Shown here: in pieces, positions 10,405 through 21,646 of the stretch | How positions within the stretch are numbered: the first letter of the stretch is position 1 | How the letters are laid out: each line of letters opens with the position of its first letter | NCBI RefSeq assembly: GCF_000350225.1 | Contig: NW_005179343.1 | Span: 124,001-188,000 of the forward strand | DNA length: 64,000 bases | From: Chondrus crispus | Taxonomy: Eukaryota; Rhodophyta; Florideophyceae; Gigartinales; Gigartinaceae | Reading direction: 5' to 3' | Position numbers and translations under genes: made by a program | The notes under the pieces: model-generated | What the model was told of the DNA's origin: nothing | The model's database searches: none | The model's input: only the letters and a program-made list of their open reading frames with translations

Positions 10405-12315
10405 CTAATAGTGCTTACCTTTGTAAGTAAGGTCGTGTCGTTCGTCGACATGTTTCTTAAAACAGTCACGCGCAGTCTGGTGATGACATAGGTATACTTC
10501 TTTGTCAAAATATACCTTGTAGGCTGAGCAAATAAACTTTGACTTTTTTGTACCTTTGCAGATATTGCATCTGGATTGATAAAGAGCGCAAGTCTCCTCG
10601 CCGGATGCGCGTTTCCGCTTGCGAGTGGTTGGAGTTAGGTGAGTACCAATTCCACTGCCAAACCCAACATCTTCATCTTCAACAGCACTGTCTGATTCTC
10701 GCTGACGTAACGATATACGATCATATTTGTTATCAATCAACTGGTCAGCAAGCTCACAATAAAACTGATTTGGAGACATCTTAGAACCATCTCCTTTTGC
10801 ACCTGCATACAGTTTCCATGCATCCACAATGCAAATGGCCAATAAAAAAGTGTTGACACGCATATACCACTCCTTGACTTCCAACTTCTTTTCCAAGCCG
10901 AGATCATCCTGACGAGATCTGTTGTGGCGGTCAATCTGAGAGCAAGTTTCATAATACTGCTCGCAGACTGAGGGAATACGGATAGACAATTCCTCTTTTC
11001 TTGTCACGCCATGACTTGTACGCCATCTATCGCGGTAGATTGGAGTTCTTTCGTTGGATGTTCCGACAGAACTAATAAAAGATCTACGGTTTCGGTCCAT
11101 CCACATCACTGCCATAAGGTGAGGCCCGGCCACCGGCTTCAAAACTAGTGTGACGTGGTCTCCCTTTTCAGCAATCTCCAGATGAGATAGATATTTCATC
11201 GGATATTTCTTGGTAGACGTCTTCACCACACCTGTGAATCTAAGACCTTTCTCATAAAGTGATTCAGCCGTGTGGACAGAAGCAAAGTACGAACTCGCGC
11301 AGACAACACGATTGGTGTGAAACCATGGCTGTAACAACCTCAAAGTCACTGCGGTTCCGTGTAAGTGGTCACTTTCAAAATTCTTTTAAGAAGTCTCCTC
11401 AGCTGAGACGACGTTCTCAATTCTTATTATGATTCCACTTTTTCCACATGCAGCAGTCTTCAACTCACTGCCATTCTCGGGTTTTCGATCCATGGCAACA
11501 TAATGAGGAAGACTGGTTTCAATCCAATCTCCTCCAAGTCCATACCAGCGTGACATACTCTCATCAACGCAGATGTTCTGTGATGGAATCACATGTGATG
11601 CTCTTTGATCATTGATTGCGACCATGAAGTCCCTGATCATACCCCATCTGTTATTTGAGACAGCTGGAAAGCTGAACGTGACATTCTGACGAAGCTCCTC
11701 GAATCTTCTGCGGGACATGATGTTTCCGAATTGAGATTGCGGGAGATATTTGCTGGTTTCCTGTGAGCTCCAAAGAGACCTTCTGGTGCTGAATTCAATC
11801 CGAGTTATAAGAATTAGCACCCCGAAAAACTTCAAAATTTCACCTCTTGTAGTCAAGCAAAGTCTCCTTCATTCCATTCCATCGTTGGTGTAAGAAACCA
11901 TTAACGCCAAGTGCTCCTGTGGGAACATCCACATGAAGTAGTCTATGGGATGCATTTGAGATGGACTGTGACGACGGGATATAATCTCATCAATCGGTCC
12001 AATCACCTTCCATATTTTCGGCGGTATCATACCATTTAAATGCATCGTGACTTCCTCACGATTCCAGGCCCGGTCGTGGACATTCATGAGTCCATCTTGG
12101 GAATCCATTTCGTCACTCTCGGAGATCCTCGTACTCGGGCTGAGTGCTCCTTCCATTGGCGTCACGCGGTCCTGTGTAGGCTCCGATCGAGCATAATGTT
12201 CAGTTTCTTGATGGATATGATCTTCAGGGTCGTCATCGATCAGGTCCATCACTTCACCAGCCTTGATGTTAGCTATGCGAATCCTGACTTCCTGACGCCA
12301 TCTGATAATTCCCAT
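10405..12315 (-). pseudogene. piggyBac-like transposase, copy 1
   Basis: Three minus-strand frames in the same register (12315-11869, 11856-11386, 11349-10405) together cover a piggyBac (DDE_Tnp_1_7) transposase lacking its N terminus. An in-frame TGA (near 11869) and a TAA (11386-11388) interrupt it, and both are shared with copy 2. The first catalytic motif CVDESMSRW is present. The second, ADSYFAS in copy 2, reads ASSYFAS here, so its Asp is lost. The third motif, WMDRNRRSF, is present. The C terminus keeps a cysteine-rich zinc-binding domain (RCNICKGTKKS followed by further Cys/His pairs). The start codon is missing through the 219-bp deletion. The gene cannot encode an active enzyme. Confidence 0.88.
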
Positions 12316-12494
12316 TTAGCCCTGACTGAAGTGACACTGCGATACGGAATTGAATGTTTTCTGGTTTGCCAACGTTTAGTACTCTAGTCGTAAGCTTTTC
12401 ACTACAGTAGCGATAAATTTCTACAATTATTCGAATTGCAAAAGCCCGCCTAAAAACTGGCCTCATATGAGGCCATTTGTCACCTAGACACTAG

Positions 12495-13919
12495 CATTCG
12501 TGATGCGTCGGTCGTTTAATCAATCAACATGGGAATTAATTTGAGTGTTTTTCTACTCTAGAGAAGTAGGTGGGAGTCTTTGTCAAAACACAACCCGGAA
12601 AGAAATTGCGCATGCTCAAATAATGAAGAAGGGCCAGTACACACAGCTTCGTATCTAAATAATCGATTTAATGCAATTAATTAATGGAGCAAAAACGCTG
12701 GCATTTTCTGAGCCGAATCGCTTCTCGCCTCGTTCAAGAAACACTACTGTGGAGTAAACAGCAAAGCATGCTGTACGCTGTCATGGAAGATCGCATTAAG
12801 TGACGAACTATCATTAGTTTATTTGCAATACGCAGCAACTGATTTTTGCATGCGTTCTCCTTCCGGCTGCAGAACCAGTTGCCGCCGTACAACTTGCCTT
12901 CTGTGTAGCCATCCTTTCCTCTTGATCATTGACCCGACTATGAATGCCCTGGGACTCCATCGTGACGTATGGCACCCATGAAACTGTGTTTGTCGGATTG
13001 CCCTGCATCTCTGACTGTGCCTTTTATTTCGGCAGCAATGCACTCGACCCCTCCAAGCAGAACCGTCCTCGCAAGCATTCACTGCACGTAGGAACTCTCA
13101 GCCACAAAGGCAAGCTTGGGGAAAACAGCCTCTCTGGAGAGCAGTTTCTTTACTTTTATCAATGATTCTACAATAAGCGCGAGAGGCGAAACAAAAAAAA
13201 TTTCACGGGCATTTAACACATGCCACGTCCCAACCGACACGATACCCTCAGGCGTGACTCTTGTTTCGTGCTTGTCTCGACTCTCATCCAGCAGCAAGCT
13301 CACTCCTATGCGGTTCAAGGACGGAAATACTTCTTCCGCGCAAGGAGCGGATGCTTGGGTATCGCCCTGTACAGTACGTGGAGTGCCTGCTTATGTTTTG
13401 CATCCAAGAAGCGACATGACAGGGCGTAGGGCGTACAGCACAGTGCCAAAGAAATATAAATGGAGCGGAGGACCAAGCTTTCACCCACGTCATCCTCCTG
13501 GCTATCTCGCCCTCGGAAAAAGCGAGTTTTAGTTGCCAAGCGATGAGCGCTAAAAAGTAGTCCAACGGAGCTTCCGAGGCTCTGAAGAAACATCTGATTT
13601 GTGACGGAGACAACAAACCGTGAGCAGTATCCTTGACCGTAATGCATGGCCCTGTCTGCGGCAACTGCTGAGAATTGCTTCCAATTGAGAAACAACACTC
13701 AAAACTATTGATAAGCCATGTTCGGTGCGCGACCTCGTCATTCGTGAAAGAAGTCAGCTGTCTCCATTCAGAGTACGGCGATGTTCAAACTTGCCTTTCA
13801 ACGACAGTCAGCCAGTAACTTGAAAAAGTGCAGCTCCATTTCGCATAACCCTCGCTCCCGGGCGATGTGTCCCCATCTGAACGCCGAGAGTTATGCGGAA
13901 GAATGCGACGTAGTCTCCC
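12495..13919. other. Gene-free stretch
   Basis: Several frames of 60-138 codons overlap on both strands with no domain, no shared register and no codon bias. I see no gene or repeat worth naming here. Confidence 0.45.
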
Positions 13920-14309
13920 TCACCATGCACCCCTCTTGGGCTTTGTTGGCAGATTCATAAGGAAGAAAGCACCCCCCCAAACAAGTCCTATCTGTGCTAG
14001 CCCTTGCCCTGCGAATGACAAAAACTCTTTCACCCCTTCTGTGTCCTCTGACATTTTGCGCCACAGCTTTCTGAGCTTGTCGGATTTTCTTCTGCGAGGG
14101 CGGGCGTCAAACTCAGAGTAGATATCCTCGCGCCACCTTTCGCTTGGGATGTCCTCCGCGGGGCAGTCGAAGGCGCTAGCGGTATCGGGGGAGGGAGGAG
14201 GAGGGGAGGAGTGGCCGTGGAAGCGCCTGAAGCGGGGGCGACGAGTCAACGGAGTAGCAGGAGCTGTGCGGAGGTGTTCGAGCTCGGCTGGGGTAGCGTA
14301 GACTGCCAT
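13920..14309 (-). CDS. Small membrane protein, unknown
   Basis: A 129-residue frame from the ATG at 14309. The first half is Pro/Arg-rich (residues 1-45) and then acidic. A basic amphipathic region follows (RPRRRKSDKLRKLWRKM, about residues 70-86). Residues about 95-120 form a hydrophobic segment (FAGQGLAQIGLVWGGAFFLMNL) that could span a membrane, followed by a positively charged tail KPKRGAW. This fits a small tail-anchored or organelle membrane protein. No family was recognised. The frame is the only sensible one in a GC-rich island, but GC-rich DNA produces long frames by chance, so confidence is moderate. Confidence 0.5.
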   Translation of the reverse strand: MAVYATPAELEHLRTAPATPLTRRPRFRRFHGHSSPPPPSPDTASAFDCPAEDIPSERWREDIYSEFDARPRRRKSDKLRKLWRKMSEDTEGVKEFLSFAGQGLAQIGLVWGGAFFLMNLPTKPKRGAW

Positions 14310-16396
14310 TGTGAGGTTGTTAAGTGGGAGCAGGACAGGGAAGAGAGGAGGGAGACGGGTGCGGATGGGGGAGAGGAGGGGAGCGGTTCTATTTTGAGGG
14401 GTGTGACTGTATCAAGCAGAAAGGGAAAAGGGTGCGACAGGTCGTCATCCGCAGGACCTCTCAAAACTGGTAAGCTCTGCAACATAGGGGAGAGGGTATC
14501 TTTCCCTGCTACTGGCATCCATCTACATTGCGGGGTGGCGGTATATTCAGTGGGCACCGGGACAAGTGTTGACGGGCATCGGGGGGGCGTGTGTGCTGGT
14601 ACCATAGAAACGGGAACCCAGCGTAAAAGGTGTGAAACGGGCATCATCAAAGAAGCACTTCATATCTCGTGAGGAGTCGCCCACAGTACTGTCGTGCCGG
14701 GCAGATGCATCCTTCTCTACGAATGCAAAGAATCGTGCCGCCCTTGATTGGCGCATCCCACGCGGATATTATCCAATCCTTGTTCCGTGCGGGAAGTAGG
14801 GGAGCGACGTTGTCGCGAGCCGCGCGCGAGCGGAGAGGGTGGTGTTCCCCTTTTGGTTGGAGCGCGGGGGGCATGTGGCATGCGGACTGGATGAAGGGAT
14901 GATGGAGAGGGAGCTGCGACGGATTACCGTACGGAAATGCACCGTAATGAACACTTGCTAAGGGACTGCATGCCGCTCAGGATGTGCGCGAGATGCGTGA
15001 GACGCGCTGCGAGAGTTAGGCAATACAGTTAGGCAATACAGTCGCGTGTCCTGCCGTCATTGTAAAACTCCTTTGCGCAAACCCCTTTTACGCTGGAGAC
15101 TGTCTAAGAGGGGATGGTGAGGGCAGATGGACAGGTTTTAGACAAGCGCACATGCAGCGGAGTCGCTGCACGTAAACTGTGGTATTGTACAGTGCCGACA
15201 CTACGGTGAGGCATAGCCTCAGAAGGATACATTGTATGTGATGGCAAGCGTGTAGCCGTAGACTGCTGATCTTGCGTCGTTCGAGCCTTGGGGAGAGGCG
15301 TATGGCCGCTGAGAGGTCATGAGGAGCTATATGCAGAACTGGACTCGCCTCCAGTGGAGAGCTGTATGCAGCACTGGACTCGCCGCCAGTGGAGAGGAAA
15401 GGGCGGCCTGCTGGCCTTTCAATCGGGCCGTAGCGCAATCTCCGTGCTATCTCAACCAGAATCCTAAAAAGATGGCCCGAGATAACTCGACCACGATGCA
15501 AGTTGCCAGCGTGCAATGAGGAGGCGAATGCAGCCTTTGAATGAGGCTCGCTTTCTTCATCTCCTGGTACTGTACAGCACATCTTCTTTTGCTCCCTTCG
15601 TTACTTCACTGCGGATGCGGTTGACTACTGTACAAGCAGATACAAGCAGATGTGATACAGTCGAGCACACGCAACGTTGCACGCCGCAGATGCCCCGCGC
15701 GCCTCTCGATGTCAAGAGCGTCCACGCGTTGCACGTACTGCAGCAGGCGGCGGCGGTTTCGCGGGCTCTATTGGGAACCACCACGGCGACAGTCAGGCTC
15801 TAGCCTGACCGTTAGACAAACTGGAATTGCCCGTCATGCAGATAACCATCTGCCTCTCTACGGTACATCACCCTTCCTGCCCCCCCTCCTCTCAAAAGTT
15901 GCGCAGTGTTTTCGGGAACTCACCTTGAGCTCTACTAATGTACGCAAGTCGTGGCTGGTTTCGAGGGGTCCCATTCCTCGTTATCGCGCTCAAGTGTATG
16001 CCTAAATATCGCATTCGCGGCCCTGCAGTAGGTCCCCGCCTCAGTCAGAAGAGGTGGCGTTGTTTCTGATGCGCGAGAACCGCCGACACTGTACTGTACA
16101 TCTACACTGTACTGTAGATGTGGTCCTCGGCGTCGTAGAAGCAAGAAGGGCGAGAAGGCGCCTCTGTTGACAGGGATTCCAACTCGCGTGAGATTGCTTC
16201 CCTTGCGCTGAGCGTCAATGCTGCACGTGTACCGTACACCCACGTTGGTGTTGTTGTGTGGTACCTGTTGGGTGGGCACTGGGGATGTTGTGTGTCTCCC
16301 CCCTTTTCCCGCCTACACCGCACCGTCCAGCATCTGTGTACTGATGCCTCTGTTTACTGATGCGTAATACCTGTGCGTACCCTATAAAGGGAGGCT
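14310..16396. other. Gene-free stretch with small tandem repeats
   Basis: No gene is supported. The longest frame (15088-15582, minus) runs through a tandem repeat and has no recognisable domain. The stretch contains many TACTGTA/TACAGTA motifs and a direct repeat of GTTAGGCAATACA near 15015-15041. Confidence 0.45.
15324..15393. repeat. Two tandem 35-bp repeats
   Basis: Units at 15324-15358 and 15359-15393 (consensus begins GAGCTRTATGCAGMACTGG) differ at only a few positions. Confidence 0.8.
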
Positions 16397-16881
16397 CTAG
16401 TGTCTGAGTGACACATGTACCCATGTGAGGACTTTCGTCTCACATGAGTACAGTATTTGACCTATTTTATTCTTGACTTTCGCTTCCCCGACAAGAAAGA
16501 AAATGATACCCACACCCGCCACCGTACTTGAGTTCTGACTTAGGACCAGAAAGAAGTTTGTGAGAATTGCATGTTCTTCGTGGTCGTTTTCAGATATGTC
16601 TAGAAAAGAAGCTTTTTTTTAAACCACCCTAAAACCGCATGTAAAATAACTTGGAAACCAAAAACGCCAGTTCAAAAAGGCAATCCTGTTACTCAATTTG
16701 CATTATATTCCTAAGCTTTACGCGCATTCAAAGCTGCTATCCCAGTGTTCTGCAAGATTCTATTGCCGAAAACAAGCACGTCAAGGAAATAGTGCTCAAG
16801 GTGGCTTTTTGAATGTTCAGTTTAATTTATATTTTTTTGCAAAAAAAAGAGCTGTCCTCATATGAGAACAAGCCCCTGTCA

Positions 16882-18099
16882 GGGAGGGTCTTAACTTGCC
16901 CGGGTTTGCTTTGCTTGCCCGAGTTTGCCGGTCATTTATTAATTTATTAATGTAAGTACACGCCTTCCCCTTACGTTAGTAGTGGACAGGTGTCCCAGAG
17001 CGACGGTGCTGACTTACAGAGGCATACAGCGCCATAAATTGCCAGAACGCAACGGGGAGGACACTGTGGGTTCTACAAATTCGCTCCGAGGACGCATCGA
17101 CAGGGACGTGACATGCTGCAGCGTCAAACAACTTCGCCCCAGGGACGCGTCGACATGGACGCGAGACGCTGCAGCGTCGCTCGCTTCCGACCCAGAACGT
17201 GGCCATTGCGGGTGATCCCAGATCACCGGGATAAATAATTGATCTCACCCCCTAAATTACTTCTCTCCTTACTACTCCGCGGGATAGCGTATCTATCGCC
17301 GGCGCTGTTTGGTCAAAAAACGGATCTACAACCACTGTCCAGTATCGCCGTTCGCCTCCCCTCCTTTCTTCTCAATCTAATCACTCCTACGCAATGCACG
17401 GCAATAGAATCATCACTGCTACGACCGCACTAACCGCAACCGCAGCTCTATTCTCCCTCCTTTCATTGCACCAAGCTATTTCAAACTATCCTCGACCCCG
17501 AAAATTCACAAAGCCCTTAGATCTCGGACGGGGATGGACTTTTGTCAGAGCCAACAGGATTTTTAACGACAAAGAATTCAGCCGTACATACCGTATGGAG
17601 GGGGAGATAATATTTGGTCAGAAACGTCCGCTGCAGACGAGGAAGCAATAGTGAGAGACTTTGCGTTGGTGGCCCCCGTCTTCCGAATGGTGGGAGTCAG
17701 AGAGATGCGCCAGAGGCGCGGAGAACGGCGCACGTGGCATTGAGGTGTGGAAGCCATTTTCAGGAAAGTAGTCGGCAGAGAGGTGCTTCGTAGAGTTGGG
17801 TTGCCTTTGCGAGATGGCAGGTGCATAGATTTTTGCAAAGTGGGAGTTGAGGATGTTTTCGGCAAGGGGCAAGCACTGCGTCCACCGGAGCACAGCGTCC
17901 AAATTCGAAAGTTACAAACTTACAAAAGTAGCCAATATATGATTGACATTTGTCATTACACACTGACATAACTTGAGCTTGCAGTGTAGGGTAGTACTTA
18001 GTTTCAAATCATATATTAACGCCCAGTAGCCAATAGTAGTGCAAATCATGGCTCGGGGCAAGCAAACCCGGGCAAACTCGGGCAAGTTAAGACCCTCCC
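16882..18099. mobile_element. Harbinger-derived deletion element
   Basis: A 1218-bp element with perfect terminal inverted repeats beginning GGGAGGGTCTTAACTTGCCC at both ends, followed by rearranged CGGGTTTGC/CGAGTTTGC blocks. It is flanked by TCA at 16879-16881 and 18100-18102, a 3-bp duplication as PIF/Harbinger elements make. It lies about 10 bp from the right end of the outer MITE. The interior still holds an N-terminal transposase fragment, so it looks like an internally deleted autonomous element rather than a pure MITE. Confidence 0.75.
17394..17651 (+). pseudogene. Harbinger transposase N-terminal fragment
   Basis: An 85-codon frame from an ATG at 17394. After a hydrophobic start it reads RANRIFNDKEFSRTYRMEGE, which resembles the N-terminal helical region of Harbinger transposases (compare DEEFSGAFRLSLPIF in the intact one at 8397-9737). 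The frame then loses similarity and no DDE core follows before the right TIR. This fits an internal deletion of the parent element. The assignment rests on a short motif plus the TIR and duplication context. Confidence 0.5.
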
Positions 18100-18220
18100 T
18101 CACTCTCAGACACTACAACCTGTAGGGATCCGTAGGCGGTGGCGAGTGAGGTGAGCTGATCGTGCTGTCATGCGTGTGCTACGTGTGCACGTATGGCTCT
18201 CATGACATTCAATACAAGTA

Positions 18221-18271
18221 TGCCGATAACGCGGGATTACTCAAGTGAGTAATAATCCCGCGTTTTCGGCA
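18221..18271. repeat. Imperfect hairpin, 23/26-bp arms
   Basis: TGCCGATAACGCGGGATTAC, extended by TCA, pairs with the downstream arm ending AATCCCGCGTTTTCGGCA. There is one mismatch and one 3-base insertion, with a 2-base loop. Confidence 0.75.
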
Positions 18272-18809
18272 ATGAACTGCCGCCAGCGTCGATTCCCAAA
18301 TGGTCCAGTATCCTACACTTCGCTACGGTATTGTACTCCCGCTTGTACCGCATTACCTTGCTCGACATCTCGAACCGTCCGGAATAAACGAAGACACCCA
18401 ATACCTCAGCCAACGCATCGCATAGGTACGGTATCCTCACCCACTCTGGCAGTGCACAACTACAACCCTGACAAATCCCAAAGGGGATAGCCATTCCAAC
18501 GTCCAACCCGATCTGGAGATCTAGCACCACACCAGGCCAACCTAGATGGCACCCTGCACCGTTGAACGAGTATCCCAGACTCCGGCCGCCTCACCCCCGC
18601 CCCTGCCTCTCTTCCTACTCATCAAGCATGTATCAAAACATGACCTGCTGCTTCTCACACGCCCCTCCTAATCATCACCCATCTGCTGCGCCCATCAATG
18701 ACGCCACTCCAATCAAACCAGGTCTTCCATCCGTCCACGTCATGCATGTAAGCCCTCCACTTCAATGTCTCCGCATGTCCAAACCACCCCATTTCCCTGC
18801 TCCGCCTTG

Positions 18810-19745
18810 TCATTCCTGACATTTCACAGAAACAAGTGTCGTAGTCTCCCCGTTCGCATCTTCCTCCTTGTGCGTCTTGAAACCCGCCGCTTGCATCGCA
18901 TCCATATACCTCGCACTGGACATGTCTCCCTCAAACCCCATCGCCTGAAATCCTTCCGAGTAGTCCTCAACCGGACTGCTAACCGTCAGAACCTTCCCCC
19001 CATCTCGCAGCAACGCCCACAAATTCTTCGCGGCATGGTAAATCCCTTCGTCTGAGAAGAAGTAAAACACATTCGTCATGATCACCTGATCAAACGGCGC
19101 AACCACTTCACTCGCGCTGAACCCCGCCCTTTCGCAGTCCTCTGCTTCGAACAGCTGCCCATACGTCAACCCCGGAGCGACGAGCCCCTCCTCCTCAATA
19201 TTCGCGCTCCCGAGCACTGCATGCTTGCCCAACTTGCTGCGGCACAACGCAACCATATCACGCATGATATCCAGCCCATACACAGGTGGCTTGACGCCGC
19301 GGTCGATCAAACTCTGCAGCAGATCGCCCTTGGCGAAGCCAAGCTCGAGCACACGCGCATCCTCGGGTGGGTCCGCTACCACCACGATGGAGTCCTGCGT
19401 GGAGCGGTTAAGCGCGGGGAAGATGAAACGGGCGAGCAGCGCGCCGCGAATACCCTCCGGACGGCCCAGGAAGGGCAGTAATAGCCCGCGAAGAGGGGGT
19501 CTGAACATCAAGAACACGAGGATTGATGACGCCAGCTGGTGGAGACGGCTTGGGATCGCAGTGATGAGCTTCAACATCTTGGGCTGATTTCTTGCCTGCA
19601 ATCCGGTGGGAAACGGACTTCGTCGCACGCGCGTGGTATGCAATACGTGCGGTCGAGCGAAGGATTTGAGAGATGTTCGGGTTTGCTTGAACTTAAGTAC
19701 AGACAAACTCGGCGCGAAGAGAGGTGCTGCGCTGGAGCGCCTCAT
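18810..19745 (-). CDS. Class I SAM-dependent methyltransferase
   Basis: A 311-residue frame. The SAM-binding motif ARVLELGFAKGDLLQSL (about residue 135) is followed by VYGLDIMRDMV (motif II acidic residue), then FDQVIMTNVFYFFSDEG (motif IV region) and LLRDGGKVLTVSS (post-motif strand), the order of a Rossmann-fold methyltransferase. The substrate cannot be told; the fold resembles the UbiE/small-molecule type. The first 55 residues are Arg/Ser-rich, as in an organelle targeting peptide, and residues about 60-110 hold hydrophobic stretches. An internal ATG at 19577 (MLKLITAIPS) is an alternative start. It stands alone with no close neighbour. Confidence 0.82.
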   Translation of the reverse strand: MRRSSAAPLFAPSLSVLKFKQTRTSLKSFARPHVLHTTRVRRSPFPTGLQARNQPKMLKLITAIPSRLHQLASSILVFLMFRPPLRGLLLPFLGRPEGIRGALLARFIFPALNRSTQDSIVVVADPPEDARVLELGFAKGDLLQSLIDRGVKPPVYGLDIMRDMVALCRSKLGKHAVLGSANIEEEGLVAPGLTYGQLFEAEDCERAGFSASEVVAPFDQVIMTNVFYFFSDEGIYHAAKNLWALLRDGGKVLTVSSPVEDYSEGFQAMGFEGDMSSARYMDAMQAAGFKTHKEEDANGETTTLVSVKCQE

Positions 19746-20964
19746 ACTGAAGCGGTACGCGCCAAAAAAAAAACCCTACAGTACTTGGAATTCTGTACAC
19801 TTCACCATTCTAAAACGGAGAAATGCTCGCAATGTGCGATCAAACTTTGAGCTTTGAAAGCCCATTTTATATTGCAGCACACCAACGTGCGCGGTCATCA
19901 CATGTATCCTTCTAGTACAAACGAGCTGCTAAAGAGAGAAATCAGATGAGCTTTCTGGATTCGGAAAAAGGCTCGGCCGCTAAGTTGCGAGGCTCTTTCG
20001 TTTGATCGCTGACTCTAGGGCATGTGCACGGAATGATTCATAATGCTTTGGCAGAACAAAACTCGCAATCGCAGGTGCGCGCAACACCCGGGGTGGAACA
20101 GAGAATAAGACTCGCACCAGCCCCTCACGCCTACAGACTGCAACTCGTATGACGTTGCATGGTTGCATAAGTGGTACGCTAGGCCTCGATACGATGTTCA
20201 ACATCGTATCCCTTGGCAATTCACGTCTTGCATTGCAGCGTGCAGAATTGACGTTCACTTCCGGTAATGTACATGGGCGTACAGTCTCATGCCCATCTTC
20301 GCTTGTCAGAGCTCATCCTCTGTTTTCTCTGTCTTGCCCGCATTTGACCGCATTCAGTCATCGCTCTACATTGGTCGATTTTGTTCTCAAAGCACATGAT
20401 ACAATATTGATGCAACACGCAAGCAAACAAGTAGAAGCGAACCAGCGCGAATCTGTGAAATTCTTATCTCCATCAGGTCACACCATCGCCGAAAATTGTT
20501 CTACGACAAGACCGTACTGAAGATTATTCAGCCCTAGAAACCGTACAAACATTTCGGTTGACTTGAATACATAGAGATTCGCGTACCCACGGAATTCTCG
20601 CTGCACCGATCGAATATAGAGGCTGGGCCAATTCCAGGAGTGGTCCGTCTTTGCCCCAGAACACAGAGTCTGACCCGATAACTTCACCTCCTGCCTCGCA
20701 TGGGTCATCAATATTCGCATTCACGTCAGGCAGGTCGCATGACGGAATTTCCGGCTGCATACAAAGACCCATGCAAGCAAGGCCCGTGAGAACAATAATA
20801 ACGGATTGAATGGCAATCGAGATGACGACTTGTTACGAAATCGCATCGACATGAGCTTCCGTCACTACTTGCAAGTCCCCCGCAACTGCGATCTACGTCC
20901 AAGCCACGGATTGGCGCATGTGTCGGGTGATCACCGGAGCAACATAACCGTGTCGATGAGTTTT
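19746..20964. other. Gene-free stretch
   Basis: Only short overlapping frames on both strands, none with a domain. It separates the methyltransferase gene from the next minus-strand gene. Confidence 0.4.
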
Positions 20965-21546
20965 TCAATCACGCTCAAACGCATTAATAGTGTCCTCCAA
21001 ATCAGCCTTATAGTAGGCCCTAACCCTGCCATCCGGATCCAGTCTTCCCGTATAAGTCCTAGTGAACCTAAGCAAATTTGTCACTTGCGTTTCGTCGACG
21101 CCAAACCGCTCTGCCATTCGATGAGGCCCCCAGTTGTGGGGATCCTTCTTGCGCATATTGAAGAGGGCGATAACTTGGTTTTGCGACAGTCTTCCAGCGA
21201 CGTCCTCCAGCCGCTTGTGGGGCTCCCCGCCGCGACCGGGGAGCTTGGCAACGGTGAGTTTGCTCCGCTGAGCGGGATGATTGGCGCCTGGACTAACTGC
21301 CGTGGCTGGCGAGGTGTTCGGGTAAGAGGTGGAGGTTATGGAGTGGGTAATTTGCGAGAGGGTTGCGGCCCATTCGTCGGGCGTTTTGCGCTGATGAGGG
21401 GCAGTGGAGGGGCGGACAGTGGGTGTGACCGTGGGTGCGGGTTTGACGAGGGGTGGAGAGGGGGCTGAGGAACGTTTTGCAGCGGCGGCAGCAGCTGTGG
21501 CGGCGGTGGCGGCGGTAGCAGCGCGCTTAGAGACGAGGGAGCCCAT
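20965..21546 (-). CDS. Probable mitochondrial helix-turn-helix protein
   Basis: I prefer the ATG at 21546 (MGSLVSKRAATAATA), because it gives an Ala/Arg/Ser-rich leader typical of a mitochondrial presequence; the frame is open to 21645. About 193 residues. A Pro-rich linker leads to a C-terminal domain: LSQNQVIALFNMRKKDPHNW, then MAERFGVDETQVTNLLRF and a charged tail. The pattern (helix, D-P-x-x-W, then A-E-x-F-G-V and V-x-x-L-L) resembles the helix-turn-helix of Neugrin/Rrg9-type mitochondrial proteins. That resemblance is by eye only. The C-terminal half looks conserved and confirms the frame. Confidence 0.6.
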   Translation of the reverse strand: MGSLVSKRAATAATAATAAAAAAKRSSAPSPPLVKPAPTVTPTVRPSTAPHQRKTPDEWAATLSQITHSITSTSYPNTSPATAVSPGANHPAQRSKLTVAKLPGRGGEPHKRLEDVAGRLSQNQVIALFNMRKKDPHNWGPHRMAERFGVDETQVTNLLRFTRTYTGRLDPDGRVRAYYKADLEDTINAFERD

Positions 21547-21646
21547 GCGTGTTAATGAGGTTGGGAAGCCGCCTTGGTTGGTACAAGGGAGCTGTGGAGC
21601 TGGGCGGCACAAAACTTCGCTCAAACGCTCAGCATTGCTCAGCACT

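Larger units (their letters stand above)
7304..12490 (-). mobile_element. piggyBac-like transposon, copy 1 (dead)
   Basis: Begins TGTCTAGACGACCGGC and ends GTCACCTAGACA, flanked by CTAG at 7300-7303 and 12491-12494. Without the nested Harbinger element (7504-10095) and its 5-bp duplication it is about 2.59 kb, against 2.80 kb for copy 2. Most of the difference is a roughly 219-bp internal deletion near 12350 that corresponds to 27391-27609 of copy 2 and removes the transposase start codon. The gene runs on the minus strand. Many substitutions separate the copies, so they were not produced by a recent local duplication. Confidence 0.85.
16401..18112. mobile_element. Diverged CTAG-family MITE carrying a nested element
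   Basis: The left end TGTCTGAGTGACACATG and the right end CACTCTCAGACA are inverted relatives of the CTAG-family TIR. The left flank is CTAG (16397-16400) and the right flank CTAC (18113-18116), one base off. A CATATGAG motif lies near 16860. About 490 bp remain once the nested element (16882-18099) is discounted, close to the 484 bp of the MITE at 6816. The ends are more diverged than in the other copies, so this is an older insertion. Confidence 0.65.

Noticed and set aside
15088-15582. 164-codon minus-strand frame
   Set aside because: It runs through a tandem 35-bp repeat, has no domain, and equally long frames overlap it.
20806-21468. 220-codon plus-strand frame
   Set aside because: It is antisense to the helix-turn-helix protein gene, Gly/Arg-rich from inverted Ala/Pro codons, and has no domain.
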